Below are positions 1 to 8,702 of a stretch of DNA of 64,000 bases, in pieces. The stretch is taken from positions 4,157,501-4,221,500 of the forward strand of contig NZ_CP046509.1 of NCBI RefSeq assembly GCF_009738185.1, given 5' to 3'. This stretch comes from Erwinia sorbitola (GTDB lineage Bacteria; Pseudomonadota; Gammaproteobacteria; Enterobacterales; Enterobacteriaceae). Under the pieces are notes generated by a model. The model ran no database searches and was not told where the DNA came from. It saw only the letters and a program-made list of their open reading frames with translations. Position 1 is the first letter of the stretch. Each line of letters starts with the position of its first letter. The translations under genes were made by a program, and so were the position numbers.

Positions 1-1
1 C

Positions 2-370
2 CGCATATCGTTAAATACCGGCACTCTTGAGAACAATGTTGAGTTGGAAGAGTCGGTATTAAGCGTGGTGCCTACGCGGGGGGCGGTGGTGCGTGCAGAC
101 TTTAAAACACGCATTGGATTGAAAGTTCTGATGACTTTAACCAATAACGGTAAGCCTGTTCCCTTTGGCTCAGTGGTCTCATATGGGGATGGCCAATCGG
201 GCAGCATTGTTGCAGATGGTGGGCTGGTTTATCTGACCGGCCTCGCACCAGAGGGAACGGTTAACGCGAAATGGGGCAATGGCCCAAATGAGCTCTGTAC
301 GGCGACGTATAGCTTGCCGACTAACAGCCAGAAGCAGGCGCTAAGTTACGCCTCTGCCATTTGCCGCTGA
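2..370 (+). CDS. Fimbrial outer-membrane usher, C-terminal fragment
   Basis: This is the last part of a chaperone-usher pathway usher, cut by the window start; the frame is open from base 2 with no start codon. The visible residues contain the conserved usher segment VVPTRGAVVRADF, which precedes the C-terminal beta-sandwich domains, and the conserved cysteine pair (LCTATYS and SAICR). Ushers form the outer-membrane pore through which chaperone-bound pilins are polymerised. It is followed after 22 bases by two pilin-like genes and an adhesin on the same strand, so this is the 3' end of a fimbrial operon. Family assignment is firm; which fimbrial clade cannot be told from the fragment. Confidence 0.9.
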   Translation, partial: RISLNTGTLENNVELEESVLSVVPTRGAVVRADFKTRIGLKVLMTLTNNGKPVPFGSVVSYGDGQSGSIVADGGLVYLTGLAPEGTVNAKWGNGPNELCTATYSLPTNSQKQALSYASAICR

Positions 371-392
371 TAAACCAGGAGAAGATAAACCG

Positions 393-920
393 ATGAGAAG
401 ACACCTTTCAGTGTTGTGCTTTCTGCCATCTCTCATGGGGTATGCCCATGCAGCGGACAGTACCATCGCTATTACAGGTTATCTAAGAGGCGACAACACC
501 TGCTCAATCTCAGTGGACTCTCAGAACTTTTCTGTGGATTTAATGAGCTATAAACCAGAAGAACTATATGCCGTGGGGGTCGTTACTCCCTACGTTCCCT
601 TTAGGATTATTTTCAATAAGTGTGGCAGTTTAGCGACAGCCGTAAAGGTGGGTTATATGGGGCCATCTGATAATGAGAATACCACCCTGTTGAAAATTGA
701 CGCAGGAATTAACGCGGCAAGCGGCATGGCAATACAGATTCTGGATAACGACAAGAACCCGGTTGCACTCAATGCATCCCGGGATTCTCTTCACTGGACC
801 AGACTAACGCCAAATCAGTCCAACACTCTGGAATTTTATGCACGCCTTATGGTGACGCGCTCTCCCATTTCGTCTGGAATTGTAGCGGCGACAGTTAATT
901 TTAACTTAGAGTTTCAGTAA
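393..920 (+). CDS. Minor fimbrial subunit (FimF/FimG-like)
   Basis: A 175-residue pilin-domain protein with a Sec signal peptide (residues 1-20, cleavage after YAHA), then a mature domain that has the two pilin cysteines (DNTCSIS and NKCGS) and ends on an alternating donor-strand motif (VNFNLEFQ). It would be folded by the periplasmic chaperone and incorporated near the fimbrial tip by the usher encoded just upstream. It starts 22 bases after the usher, with an AGGAGA ribosome site, and is followed after 12 bases by a second pilin. Length and order (usher, two small pilins, adhesin) fit tip-fibrillum adaptor subunits rather than the major pilin. The exact adaptor role is inferred from gene order. 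Confidence 0.85.
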   Translation: MRRHLSVLCFLPSLMGYAHAADSTIAITGYLRGDNTCSISVDSQNFSVDLMSYKPEELYAVGVVTPYVPFRIIFNKCGSLATAVKVGYMGPSDNENTTLLKIDAGINAASGMAIQILDNDKNPVALNASRDSLHWTRLTPNQSNTLEFYARLMVTRSPISSGIVAATVNFNLEFQ

Positions 921-932
921 GAGAGCCTGAAG

Positions 933-1436
933 ATGACCATTTTAAAGATAGCTCTGCTGGCGGGAATATTAATATTCAGCGTAGCGCTCAGTTCCCATGC
1001 AGCCGATGTCACCATTACCGTTAACGGTCGCGTTGTTGCCAAGCCCTGCACCGTGTCAACGCCATCAGGCACGGTAGATTTGGGTGACTTGTTTACCTTC
1101 AATTTTGTTCAGGCGGGAGACAGCTCTGACTGGTATCCGGTAACGATGGATCTGACAAACTGTCCGATTGGCACCTCAAGAGTCACCGCAACCTTTACCG
1201 GTACCACCGACAGCACCGGGTATTATAAAAATCTCGGGGACGCTGCCAATCTTCAGCTGGAGTTGCAGGACACCAGCAGCAATAACCTTAGCAATGGCAA
1301 GAAAATGACAGTAGAGGTTAACGACTCAACACAAGCAGCGAGTCTGCCGCTGCGGGTGCGTGCATTATCGGTGAATGGCAATGCAAAGCAAGGAAGCATC
1401 CAGGCTGTGATTAATGTCACCTACTCCTACACTTAA
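933..1436 (+). CDS. Minor fimbrial subunit (type 1 pilin family)
   Basis: A 167-residue pilin with a signal peptide of about 23 residues ending SSHA, followed by a typical type 1 pilin domain: early cysteine (KPCTVSTPSG), second cysteine (LTNCPIGTS), the FTGTTDSTGYYKN region and a terminal VINVTYSYT beta strand. It lies between another minor pilin and the two-domain adhesin, so it most likely links the adhesin to the shaft, as FimG does. It is probably translated from the same message as its neighbours: the gap upstream is 12 bases, the gap downstream 18. No major pilin is visible; it presumably lies upstream of the window. Confidence 0.87.
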   Translation: MTILKIALLAGILIFSVALSSHAADVTITVNGRVVAKPCTVSTPSGTVDLGDLFTFNFVQAGDSSDWYPVTMDLTNCPIGTSRVTATFTGTTDSTGYYKNLGDAANLQLELQDTSSNNLSNGKKMTVEVNDSTQAASLPLRVRALSVNGNAKQGSIQAVINVTYSYT

Positions 1437-1454
1437 AATCAAGGGAGTTCTCAA

Positions 1455-2417
1455 ATGAAACCTGCTTTAAAAATGAAAAACATGTTTATAAAAAAAAATC
1501 TCACTGCCTTAGTTATATCGTGTCTAATAATGGCGTATTCGTCGGGTGCTGATGCATTTACCTGCCGTGACGCCCAAGGAAACAAACTTAACAGTGGGAA
1601 TATTACAGGATCATTAAATGTTTATGTTAATATAGATCCAATTCTACAGACAGATAAAGTTATGGTTGTGAATTTAAGTAATTCAATAAGTTGCTTAAAT
1701 AACGCTCCTGGCTCTAGAAATGATATGGTAAGATTGGCTGTAGGTTCTGCCTATGGTGGCGTATTAGATAACTTTATTGGCACCTTGAGATATTATAACT
1801 ATGAGTATAATTTCCCACTCCGTTATGAAACAAGTTCAGTGAACATCACTGAAGGATACTATACTCCCTGGAGAGTTCAACTTTTCCTGACTCCAATATC
1901 TACTGCCAGCGGGGTGGTAATCAGGCAAGGTAGACTTATAGCTAAGTTAGTAATGAGGCAGGTTGGTTCGAATATTTCTGATGGAGGGAACATTCATACG
2001 GCCACTTTTACATGGAATATTTATGCCAATAACAATGTGGTGGTACCCACTGGCGGCTGTGATGTTTCATCACGCAATGTGGCGGTTCGCCTGCCAGATT
2101 ATCCTGGTACCGCTGCAGTACCATTAACTGTCCACTGTGCAAAAGACCAACGGGTCGCCTATTATCTTACCGGCACAACCACTGATACCGCCAGCACCCT
2201 ATTTGCCAATACCTCGTCTTCAAATCCGGCGAAGGGCATAGGTGTTCAGCTTTCTAACAATAAAGGTGTAATTGCTACCAACAAAAGAATATCGCTGGGA
2301 ACAGTAGGAACCGGCCCTGTAAGCCTGGGATTGACCACCTCTTATGCAAGAACAAGTGGACAAGTAGTGGCCGGTGATGTCCAGTCGGTTATTGGGGTCA
2401 CCTTCGTATACGAATAA
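1455..2417 (+). CDS. Two-domain fimbrial tip adhesin (FimH-like)
   Basis: A 320-residue protein with a long signal sequence, an N-terminal receptor-binding (lectin-type) domain of about residues 36-195 and a C-terminal pilin domain from about residue 197 (GGCDVSSRNVAVRLPDY ... VIGVTFVYE). The pilin half carries the features needed for donor-strand exchange. The start is set by AAGGGAG eight bases before the ATG. The lectin half (about 1480-2040) is clearly AT-rich, whereas the pilin half has normal composition. This points to exchange or diversification of the binding domain. Receptor specificity cannot be read from the sequence. It is the last gene of the fimbrial operon; the next gene is on the opposite strand. 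Confidence 0.85.
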   Translation: MKPALKMKNMFIKKNLTALVISCLIMAYSSGADAFTCRDAQGNKLNSGNITGSLNVYVNIDPILQTDKVMVVNLSNSISCLNNAPGSRNDMVRLAVGSAYGGVLDNFIGTLRYYNYEYNFPLRYETSSVNITEGYYTPWRVQLFLTPISTASGVVIRQGRLIAKLVMRQVGSNISDGGNIHTATFTWNIYANNNVVVPTGGCDVSSRNVAVRLPDYPGTAAVPLTVHCAKDQRVAYYLTGTTTDTASTLFANTSSSNPAKGIGVQLSNNKGVIATNKRISLGTVGTGPVSLGLTTSYARTSGQVVAGDVQSVIGVTFVYE

Positions 2418-2472
2418 ATCTTAATCATATCCGGATCGAACAACATCCCTGTCATCCCCTCCTTCGGGGCTG

Positions 2473-2889
2473 TTACATCACTGGGGCAACCGTCAGCAAC
2501 AGATTGGCAAAGCGGCGCTGTTCACCCGTGGCGATAATCAACAGCGTTTGATCCGCTTTAGCTTCGGCATAAAAATCTTCGCGCGCAAGGTGCTCGATGT
2601 GGCAACTTTCCGGCAGCAGATGCAGGTACTCAGCTTCGATGGTGTTGATAAAATCCTGCGGACAGGCCATCAGAGCTGCGCTCTCGACATTGATGCAGTG
2701 CAGAATTTTTTCCAGAATCAGTGGAGCCGCAACGGTTCCCGGCGACAGGTTTAAATAAACGATGGTGGCATCTTTTGGCGAGTTGGTGACAAAGGCGTAG
2801 TTACTGTCTGCAATAAGAATCCGGGTTTTATGGCCGCATTTTGCCAGCGCGTATAACAACTCCGGATGAATAATATCTGATTTAATCAT
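2473..2889 (-). CDS. RbsD/FucU-family protein (sugar mutarotase-like)
   Basis: A 138-residue protein resembling the RbsD/FucU fold: an N-terminal IHPELLYALAKCGH segment, which carries the family's active-site histidine, followed by a decameric-ring type alpha/beta domain. Known members interconvert anomers of ribose or fucose so that kinases or transporters see the right form. Here it is the last gene of a minus-strand cassette with an SDR dehydrogenase, an MFS transporter and a gluconokinase, 50 bases after the SDR gene. I infer that it handles the anomeric or ring form of the sugar acid or sugar imported by that cassette. The substrate is unknown. Confidence 0.72.
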   Translation of the reverse strand: MIKSDIIHPELLYALAKCGHKTRILIADSNYAFVTNSPKDATIVYLNLSPGTVAAPLILEKILHCINVESAALMACPQDFINTIEAEYLHLLPESCHIEHLAREDFYAEAKADQTLLIIATGEQRRFANLLLTVAPVM

Positions 2890-2939
2890 AACTATTCCCT
2901 GATAACAGAGGCAGCCGAAGCAGGCTGCCTGCCAGTTAT

Positions 2940-3704
2940 TTACATGCGATAAATACCGCCATTAATATCAATGGTAGCGCCGGAGACGAAGCCGTCATAT
3001 TCCGCCGCCAGGAAAGTAATCACGCGCGCCACATCCTCCGGCGTACCTGCCCTGCCCAGCGGAATAGATTTTATCGTCTCCTCAGCCGAAGCTTTAGTGG
3101 TATGACGGTTATGGAAGTTGGTACCGAGGATCAGCCCGGGAGCAACCGCATTAACCCGGATGCCATGTTCACCCAGCTCTGCTGCCAGAGAGCGCGTCCA
3201 GGTCAGTACCGCGCCTTTGGTTGTAGAGTAAACCAGAGAGCCGGAATGCCCGCCGGAACGGCCAGCCAGCGAGGCCAGGTTAATAATACTGGCACCGTCT
3301 GACGCCGCTTTTAAGAATGGCAACGCGCTCTGCGTTACGTTCAACATTGTGGTCATATTGATATCGATAACGGTTCGCCAGAACTGGCCGTCGATCTCGC
3401 CCAGCCATTTACGAGCCACAATACCACCCGCATTATTAATCAAAATATCTATGCCGCCTAAAAACTCAGCGCCAGCCAAAACACAGCGTTCAGCCTCTGC
3501 GGGCAGGATTAAATCAGCCTTTCCGCTGGCAGCCTTTTGCCCGAGGGAGTGTGCCAGCGCTATTAATTCTTTCGGGCCATCCTCAGCACTGTGATAATGA
3601 ATATAAATATCGCAACCGGCCTGAATTAATCGCTCCGCAGTTGCCCGGCCAATACCCTGATCGGCTGCGCTGATAAAGACTTTTTTTCCCGCAAGATTAC
3701 CCAT
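2940..3704 (-). CDS. SDR-family oxidoreductase (keto-sugar acid type)
   Basis: A 254-residue classical short-chain dehydrogenase. The cofactor glycine motif is present as SAADQGIG (residues 12-19; the usual T-G pair is S-A), the NNAG motif is intact and the catalytic YxxxK is YSTTK near residue 160. The start follows a GAGGAG ribosome site. In the idn/gnt pathways a similar SDR reduces 5-ketogluconate to gluconate before a gluconokinase acts. The gluconokinase and LacI regulator in this cassette make a related keto-acid reduction the best guess, but SDR specificity cannot be read from sequence. It is co-oriented with its neighbours, with gaps of about 40-50 bases. Confidence 0.85.
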   Translation of the reverse strand: MGNLAGKKVFISAADQGIGRATAERLIQAGCDIYIHYHSAEDGPKELIALAHSLGQKAASGKADLILPAEAERCVLAGAEFLGGIDILINNAGGIVARKWLGEIDGQFWRTVIDINMTTMLNVTQSALPFLKAASDGASIINLASLAGRSGGHSGSLVYSTTKGAVLTWTRSLAAELGEHGIRVNAVAPGLILGTNFHNRHTTKASAEETIKSIPLGRAGTPEDVARVITFLAAEYDGFVSGATIDINGGIYRM

Positions 3705-3742
3705 TATTAACTCCTCGTTATTAATCCCCTCCTATAAAGGGA

Positions 3743-5050
3743 TTAAGAATTGATGACACCTTCACGTTGTCTGGCGCAGTACAAAATGCATATCAGACCG
3801 GTGACCAGTAAGCATAAAGAGAGGAATATCAGCCCCGGCGTGCTGCTATGCGTTAAATCGTTCAGCACTCCCACCACGTAGGGAGCGACAAAGCCGCCGA
3901 TGTTGCCGATACAGCTCACCACCGCCAGCCCTGCTGCCGCCGCCGCTCCTGTCGAAATGTTGGCGGGCATGGATAAGAACGGCGGTACAGAGGTGTAAAT
4001 ACCGATGGAGGCGATACACAAGAATGAGAGCGAAACAAACAGATTATATTTAAAGAAGATCACCGCACCGACCAGACCAATAGCGGCAACAATCATACTG
4101 ATTCCGGCGAATACGCCGATTTTTTTGGTTTTGCTGGCCCAATAGCTCCAGGGATAAACCAGTAATGCAGCCAGACCATAAGGGATAAGCGCCAGCAGAC
4201 TGACTCTGAATATATTCCCACCGGAAATCGCGGTAAGAATGGAAGGAAGCCACATCCCGAAGCCATAAATTCCACAGACCATGCCAAAGTTCAGCATGGC
4301 ATAGATAAGATATTTTTTATTTTTAATCCCATTAAAGAAGTCGGAAAACGTTATTTTAGAACCTGACCGGGTTCGGCTGGTGCTATCCATCAGCCAGGCC
4401 TTTTCCTCAACATCTAAATACCCAATATCTTTCGGTGAGTTTTTGATGATAAACGGAATAAGAATGCCGATAATTACCGGAGGAAGACCTTCGAGGATAA
4501 ACAGCAGCTGCCAGGGTTCAAATCCAAACCAGCCATGATCAATATTGAGGATAAGCCCGGATATAGGAGAGCCTACCGCATTGGACAGCGGCTGAACGAT
4601 AATAAACATTCCCAGAATTTTTGTTCTGTATTTCTCCGGAAAGAAAACCGTAAAATAATAGACCACTGAAGGGAAGAAACCCGCTTCACAAACGCCCAGC
4701 ATAAACCGGCAAATATAGAGCTCCATCGGTGTTCTGACAAAGCCAAGAAGAGTGGCAAACACCCCCCATGAGATCAAGATTCTGGCAAACCAGATACGCG
4801 GGCCAAATTTAATAGTTCCTGCGTTACTGGGTATCTCAAACATAAAATAACCAATAAAAAATATGCCTGATGCAAAACCAAAAGCAGAAGCTGTTAATCC
4901 CAGACTGTCCTCTAATGCCATTGCAGCATAGGCCATATTGTTTCGATCAAGGAAAGCCAGAAAGTATAGCAAAATCATTAAGGGAACAATATGCAGCGTA
5001 AGCTTTCTTATTGCGCTGCGCTCAATATCCTGCGGTGTTCTTTTTTTCAT
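3743..5050 (-). CDS. MFS transporter, anion:cation symporter (ACS) type
   Basis: A 435-residue major facilitator protein with about 12 hydrophobic segments and the early motif LDRNNMAYA in helix 1, as in the ACS subfamily that imports glucarate, galactonate, tartrate and related sugar acids in symport with protons. I place the start at the ATG preceded by GGAAGAG; an upstream in-frame TTG at 5104 would add 18 residues that do not look like a transporter N-terminus. It sits between the gluconokinase and the SDR gene, so it is the probable importer of the cassette's sugar acid. This differs from canonical idn/gnt loci, which use a GntP-type permease. Confidence 0.85.
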   Translation of the reverse strand: MKKRTPQDIERSAIRKLTLHIVPLMILLYFLAFLDRNNMAYAAMALEDSLGLTASAFGFASGIFFIGYFMFEIPSNAGTIKFGPRIWFARILISWGVFATLLGFVRTPMELYICRFMLGVCEAGFFPSVVYYFTVFFPEKYRTKILGMFIIVQPLSNAVGSPISGLILNIDHGWFGFEPWQLLFILEGLPPVIIGILIPFIIKNSPKDIGYLDVEEKAWLMDSTSRTRSGSKITFSDFFNGIKNKKYLIYAMLNFGMVCGIYGFGMWLPSILTAISGGNIFRVSLLALIPYGLAALLVYPWSYWASKTKKIGVFAGISMIVAAIGLVGAVIFFKYNLFVSLSFLCIASIGIYTSVPPFLSMPANISTGAAAAAGLAVVSCIGNIGGFVAPYVVGVLNDLTHSSTPGLIFLSLCLLVTGLICILYCARQREGVINS

Positions 5051-5136
5051 AATAGATCTCTTCCAATATAGACAATCGGAATAATTAATCACCCGTTCCT
5101 TCAAGGCACTCTTAATAAAGAAGAGGGGATGTGAGT

Positions 5137-5703
5137 TCAGGAACCCTGAATTTTATTAATGCATTCAGCAACAACCTGTTCTAGCGGTCGTTCAATATTG
5201 ATTATGACAATATCCTTTTCATCTATTGATGGCATTTCTAAATCTCTGAACTGCGAGTCAAGCATATCCTCACGGAAATAATGCCCTTTCCGTTTTCTTA
5301 AACGCTCCTTAATAACATCATGGCTACCATTAAGGAAAATAAAGTGCAGTCCGGAATTTCCGTGGCGCAGCATATCGCGATAACGTTTTTTCAGCGCTGA
5401 ACACACCATCAGTGAAGTGGTGTTAGTGCGCAGCATGGCGTAGGCAGCATCATTAAGCGCCTGCAACCAGGGCAAGCGATCGTTATCATCCAGCGCATCA
5501 CCGGCAGCCATTTTGTCAACATTATGCCGTGGATGAAGGAAATCACCGTCCAGACAAGGGATCCCTGACTGCGCAGCCAGGCTCTGAGCGACCGCAGATT
5601 TACCACACCCTGAGACCCCCATCAAAACCCAAAGCTGTCGTGGCTCTGTTACTCCGGCATTCAATATCTGCCGGGTAGAGAGACTATTTACATGGCTATT
5701 CAT
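5137..5703 (-). CDS. Gluconokinase (GntK/IdnK family)
   Basis: A 188-residue small kinase with a P-loop at residues 29-36 (GVSGCGKS), the LDGDFLHPRHNVDKM substrate-binding segment and the RKGHYF motif, all typical of gluconokinases that make 6-phosphogluconate from gluconate and ATP. The N-terminus is about 20 residues longer than E. coli GntK. AGAGGAAA precedes the ATG. It is the first enzyme gene after the LacI-type regulator and 86 bases upstream of the MFS gene. Together these define a gluconate or ketogluconate utilisation cassette feeding the Entner-Doudoroff and pentose phosphate routes. Confidence 0.88.
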   Translation of the reverse strand: MNSHVNSLSTRQILNAGVTEPRQLWVLMGVSGCGKSAVAQSLAAQSGIPCLDGDFLHPRHNVDKMAAGDALDDNDRLPWLQALNDAAYAMLRTNTTSLMVCSALKKRYRDMLRHGNSGLHFIFLNGSHDVIKERLRKRKGHYFREDMLDSQFRDLEMPSIDEKDIVIINIERPLEQVVAECINKIQGS

Positions 5704-5786
5704 ACTGTTTCCTCTGATGTTGGCTGACTCTTTTCCAAACGAAAGAAAGTGCTTATCACCTGAAATTTTTTAGTTTTTACAACCGT

Positions 5787-5800
5787 GCGAGTTAACTCGC
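5787..5800. promoter_or_regulatory. Perfect 14-bp inverted repeat at the end of the LacI-type gene
   Basis: GCGAGTTAACTCGC overlaps the TAA stop codon of the regulator gene. It could be a small hairpin (5-bp stem, TTAA loop) or an operator placed between regulator and gluconokinase. On the minus strand it is followed by A-rich rather than T-rich sequence, so it is not a convincing intrinsic terminator. Function uncertain. Confidence 0.3.
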
Positions 5801-6838
5801 TTTGGTTTTTACCGATTGCCGACAGATCAAGGTGGGAGGAAAAAGAAACTCATCGGGCATTATCGCGCCATTATTTATGCGGCTAATCAGGCGCTCAACC
5901 ATCACCTGAGCCATTTCTGCTCGCGGCGGCATAACCGATGTCAGGCCTGGATCAGCCAGTCCGGATAAAAAAATATTATCGATGCCGACAATAGATATAT
6001 CGGCAGGGACACTCACTCCGGCTTTACGCAATCCCACCATTAAACCAATACCTAATGCGTCATTAATTGCCACAATACCGTCCGGACGGGGCGTCAAAGC
6101 AAGTATTTCTGCCACCAGCGTCAAACCCAGCTCGAACATTTCCGTATCACCATATTCACTGCGGGCTTTGCCTTCGATAACACAGTGCTCAATGGGCAGC
6201 TGATAATTACGTAATACGGTGAGAAAACCATCAATCTTATGGCTGCGCCCTATCGTCAATGCTGATTCGGTCGCAAACACGATATATTTGCAGCCACACT
6301 CAATTAAATGTTGAGCGGCTATACGTCCCGCTGCAATATTGTCCATCGATACGCTATCGAACACCCGATGATCAGCTGCCATACTGTCTGAATAATGGTT
6401 GTCATAGCTGACTATCATCATTCCTTTTTCAGCAGCCCGTACGAAATGGGTTTTTCTGATATCACTTGCCGCCACAATTATCCCGCGAACCCCATGCGAG
6501 AACATATCCTCAATAAATGCAGCTTCTTCATTATCCTGACGATAAGAATTACCGAGCAATACGCGGTAACGATATGCTCGCGCAGATAAATCAACAGCAT
6601 ACGCCAGCGCCGAAAAACTGGGATTCACAATTGATGGAACCAAAAGGCCAATGATTTTTTTCTGAATATTTTTATCAGACACCGACACTCTTTCGGGCTG
6701 ATAATTCAGCTTATTCATAGCCTGTTCGATCCGCAGCCGGGTTTTCTCGCTCATCTGGCCTGCTCTGTTATTCAGAACATTTGAGACGCTGCTAATGGAC
6801 ACCCCGGCCAGCCGGGCCACATCACGAATATTAGCCAT
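5792..6838 (-). CDS. LacI/GalR-family transcriptional regulator
   Basis: A 348-residue repressor-type regulator. Residues 1-25 form the LacI helix-turn-helix (NIRDVARLAGVSISSVSNVLN), followed by the hinge helix and a periplasmic-binding-protein-like effector domain (segments GIIVAAS, YDNHYSD, DGIVAINDALGIG). It is transcribed in the same direction as the gluconokinase-MFS-SDR-RbsD genes and lies immediately upstream of them, so it probably controls that cassette in response to a sugar acid or its phosphate, as GntR and IdnR do. I could not identify a convincing CG-centred LacI-type operator in the flanking spaces. Confidence 0.9.
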   Translation of the reverse strand: MANIRDVARLAGVSISSVSNVLNNRAGQMSEKTRLRIEQAMNKLNYQPERVSVSDKNIQKKIIGLLVPSIVNPSFSALAYAVDLSARAYRYRVLLGNSYRQDNEEAAFIEDMFSHGVRGIIVAASDIRKTHFVRAAEKGMMIVSYDNHYSDSMAADHRVFDSVSMDNIAAGRIAAQHLIECGCKYIVFATESALTIGRSHKIDGFLTVLRNYQLPIEHCVIEGKARSEYGDTEMFELGLTLVAEILALTPRPDGIVAINDALGIGLMVGLRKAGVSVPADISIVGIDNIFLSGLADPGLTSVMPPRAEMAQVMVERLISRINNGAIMPDEFLFPPTLICRQSVKTKAS

Positions 6839-7090
6839 TTTGACGGCACCTTTTTTATTGCCTGAGCTGACAGACTCAATCAGCTATTTATTTTCCCCAA
6901 AAGTAAACCGAAACACTTTCCCCTGCGATCTTCTGCTTTCCTTCCTGTCGGCGTTTGGAAATTTATAAGGAAAAATCTCCGCAAGCAAGCCTCAACGTGC
7001 CCTGTTAATAACCAGATAGCGTTTTTGTGAAAACAGTCATACGCAGGCTTATTTGTTTACTAAACAGAGAAAAAATAAATTCAGAGCAAA

Positions 7091-7114
7091 AAAAACCCGC
7101 ATCATGCGGGTTTT
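7091..7114. terminator. Rho-independent terminator at the end of the T6SS locus
   Basis: A near-perfect inverted repeat with AAAACCCGCAT and ATGCGGGTTTT arms. It has A-tract and T-tract flanks on both sides, so it can work in both directions. It lies 12 bases beyond the vasL stop codon and closes the minus-strand T6SS genes. Confidence 0.85.
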
Positions 7115-7125
7115 GACTATTTGAA

Positions 7126-8526
7126 TTATGGGCTTTCACTGCCCTTATCCTGTCTGAGCAGAAAATAGCGCTTCTGTAGCTGCTGGAGCGCCATTTCTGC
7201 CTGCCTTCTCTGAACGTCTGACGGACTGCTGGCGTAAAGGCGCAGCTGCTCCTCCACAGGAACTGAACGGTTAAAAGCCTGCGTTGCACTATACACCACA
7301 GACTTTAGCTCGCTGACCGTCATATATTTTCCCCGCTTACCGTCAAGCGTATTGAGCTTCGCGGTGAGCTGCTGTAACTCTGTCATCCCCTGGTGCCAGC
7401 CGCGCAGCGCGTCAACCGGCAGTGCTGTCGCATCAAGCTGCTGCTGCCAGGTTTGTGCCAGTTTTTTCGCAGCATCATCTTCCGGCCGCAGTAACTGCAA
7501 CTGTTTTACCAGCTGCTCACCATAGGCAAGCGACCAGTCCGGACTGTAGGTAGCAATCCAGGCCAGCTGCTGGCGGGTCTGCTCAACAAAATCCTCTGGT
7601 ACGCGATGATCAGGGGGCAAAGAGTGAATCTGAGTGCCCGATAACGGCACCGGGAGCGGAGCAACTGAACTTTCCAGCTGCACCAGCAGCGGATTCGGCG
7701 GGAAAAAGATATTCCAGCCCCAAAGTGCAGCGCCCGCCACTACCAGCATGACGCACATCCCTGCCGCAAATGGCTTCCAGAACATGGGTTTGCCCGGTAT
7801 GACCGCCGCAACGCCCTCCTCCTCATCAGGCTGCGCGACATAGATCCACCTGACCTGAGCAGGTGCTTCCTCAGGTGCAATCTCAGGAGGTGGAGTTACC
7901 TTATCAGGCACCCTTGCCGGAGGCTCAGGCACAGCTATTTTCGCCGCCAGCCTGTCGCTGCTTTCCATAAATTCAACACTGTTTGTCTCTGTCTCATCAC
8001 TGTTTTCCAGCCGCGTCATAATGGTTTGCACCAGTGAGGTCAGGGTATCAAACTGGCAAAGGTGCTGAACCTCACGGCGCTGCAATCCCTTATTAAGTCG
8101 CATAAGCTGTTCTTCTGCCAGATACAGCTGGTCGAGGTTGAGATCGCTGTAGCTGAGGGGCAGCGTGCGCAGCATCTTTTGCAAACGCCGGCTCAGGCTA
8201 CTGAGTATTTCCACTCGCGCATGTACCGACTGTGGCCAAAGTGTTTCCCACTGATAGCTGATAAGCGCCTCAAGGATAGCCAGCCCTTCGTTCAGCCCGG
8301 ACAACCCGGCCAGCTGTGCACGCGTCTGGGTATACCAGGCTGCCGTCTGTAGCTCCACACCATTGTGCTCAAACAGCGCCAGGCAGCGTTTGTGCACAAA
8401 AACCCAGTTAACGTCAGGCCGGGCCGGATGTGCCAGCTTACTCAGCTCATCGCGCAGGGATGCATAATCTGGCAAGGTACGCGGATCGCCGCCAGTTTTC
8501 AGGTAACGTTTAGATAATTGATTCAT
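7126..8526 (-). CDS. vasL: VasL-type T6SS protein (TssA/ImpA N-terminal domain)
   Basis: A 466-residue protein with an N-terminal ImpA_N-like region (GDPRTLPDYASLRDELSKL ... ISYQWETLWPQ), a proline-rich middle, one transmembrane segment near residue 250 (FAAGMCVMLVVAGAALWGW) and a helical C-terminal domain ending in glutamine-rich helices. This layout matches the VasL/TssA-related accessory proteins found at the end of enterobacterial T6SS clusters. It is thought to be an inner-membrane-anchored relative of TssA that affects sheath stability or anchoring. It is the second TssA-like gene of the locus. About 300 noncoding bases holding a repeat element separate it from tssE, so it may be transcribed separately. 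Confidence 0.8.
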   Translation of the reverse strand: MNQLSKRYLKTGGDPRTLPDYASLRDELSKLAHPARPDVNWVFVHKRCLALFEHNGVELQTAAWYTQTRAQLAGLSGLNEGLAILEALISYQWETLWPQSVHARVEILSSLSRRLQKMLRTLPLSYSDLNLDQLYLAEEQLMRLNKGLQRREVQHLCQFDTLTSLVQTIMTRLENSDETETNSVEFMESSDRLAAKIAVPEPPARVPDKVTPPPEIAPEEAPAQVRWIYVAQPDEEEGVAAVIPGKPMFWKPFAAGMCVMLVVAGAALWGWNIFFPPNPLLVQLESSVAPLPVPLSGTQIHSLPPDHRVPEDFVEQTRQQLAWIATYSPDWSLAYGEQLVKQLQLLRPEDDAAKKLAQTWQQQLDATALPVDALRGWHQGMTELQQLTAKLNTLDGKRGKYMTVSELKSVVYSATQAFNRSVPVEEQLRLYASSPSDVQRRQAEMALQQLQKRYFLLRQDKGSESP

Positions 8527-8574
8527 AATATTCTTAATTAATAAGATGTTTTACGCCATATAAATAGAGTGATG

Positions 8575-8702
8575 TATCCTTCATAATTGAAGTTGCAGAG
8601 TAGCTGGCTTTCCTTGTTATTCAGCCCAGTCACCTACCAGAGTAATATTCTAAGGACTTATGGCGTTACCACCCGCCTGCGCTTCGAATTATTGAGGGTA
8701 TA
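8575..8702. repeat. ERIC-like enterobacterial intergenic repeat, about 128 bp
   Basis: Bounded by TATCCTTCATAATTGAAG on the left and CGAATTATTGAGGGTATA on the right, with internal blocks GTTGCAG, CCCAGTCACCTAC, GAGTAA and CGCCTGC. These blocks and their order match from memory the palindromic intergenic repeat common in Yersinia, Serratia and Pectobacterium (ATACCC..TTCAAGTTGCAG .. AATTATTTAGGGTATA). The termini are inverted repeats of each other. It sits between tssE and vasL and accounts for most of that unusually long gap. Only one copy was seen in the window. Confidence 0.65.

Noticed and set aside
5787..5800. Firm LacI-family operator at the GCGAGTTAACTCGC palindrome
   Set aside because: LacI/GalR operators centre on CG; this one centres on TTAA and overlaps the stop codon of the regulator, so a hairpin is equally likely.
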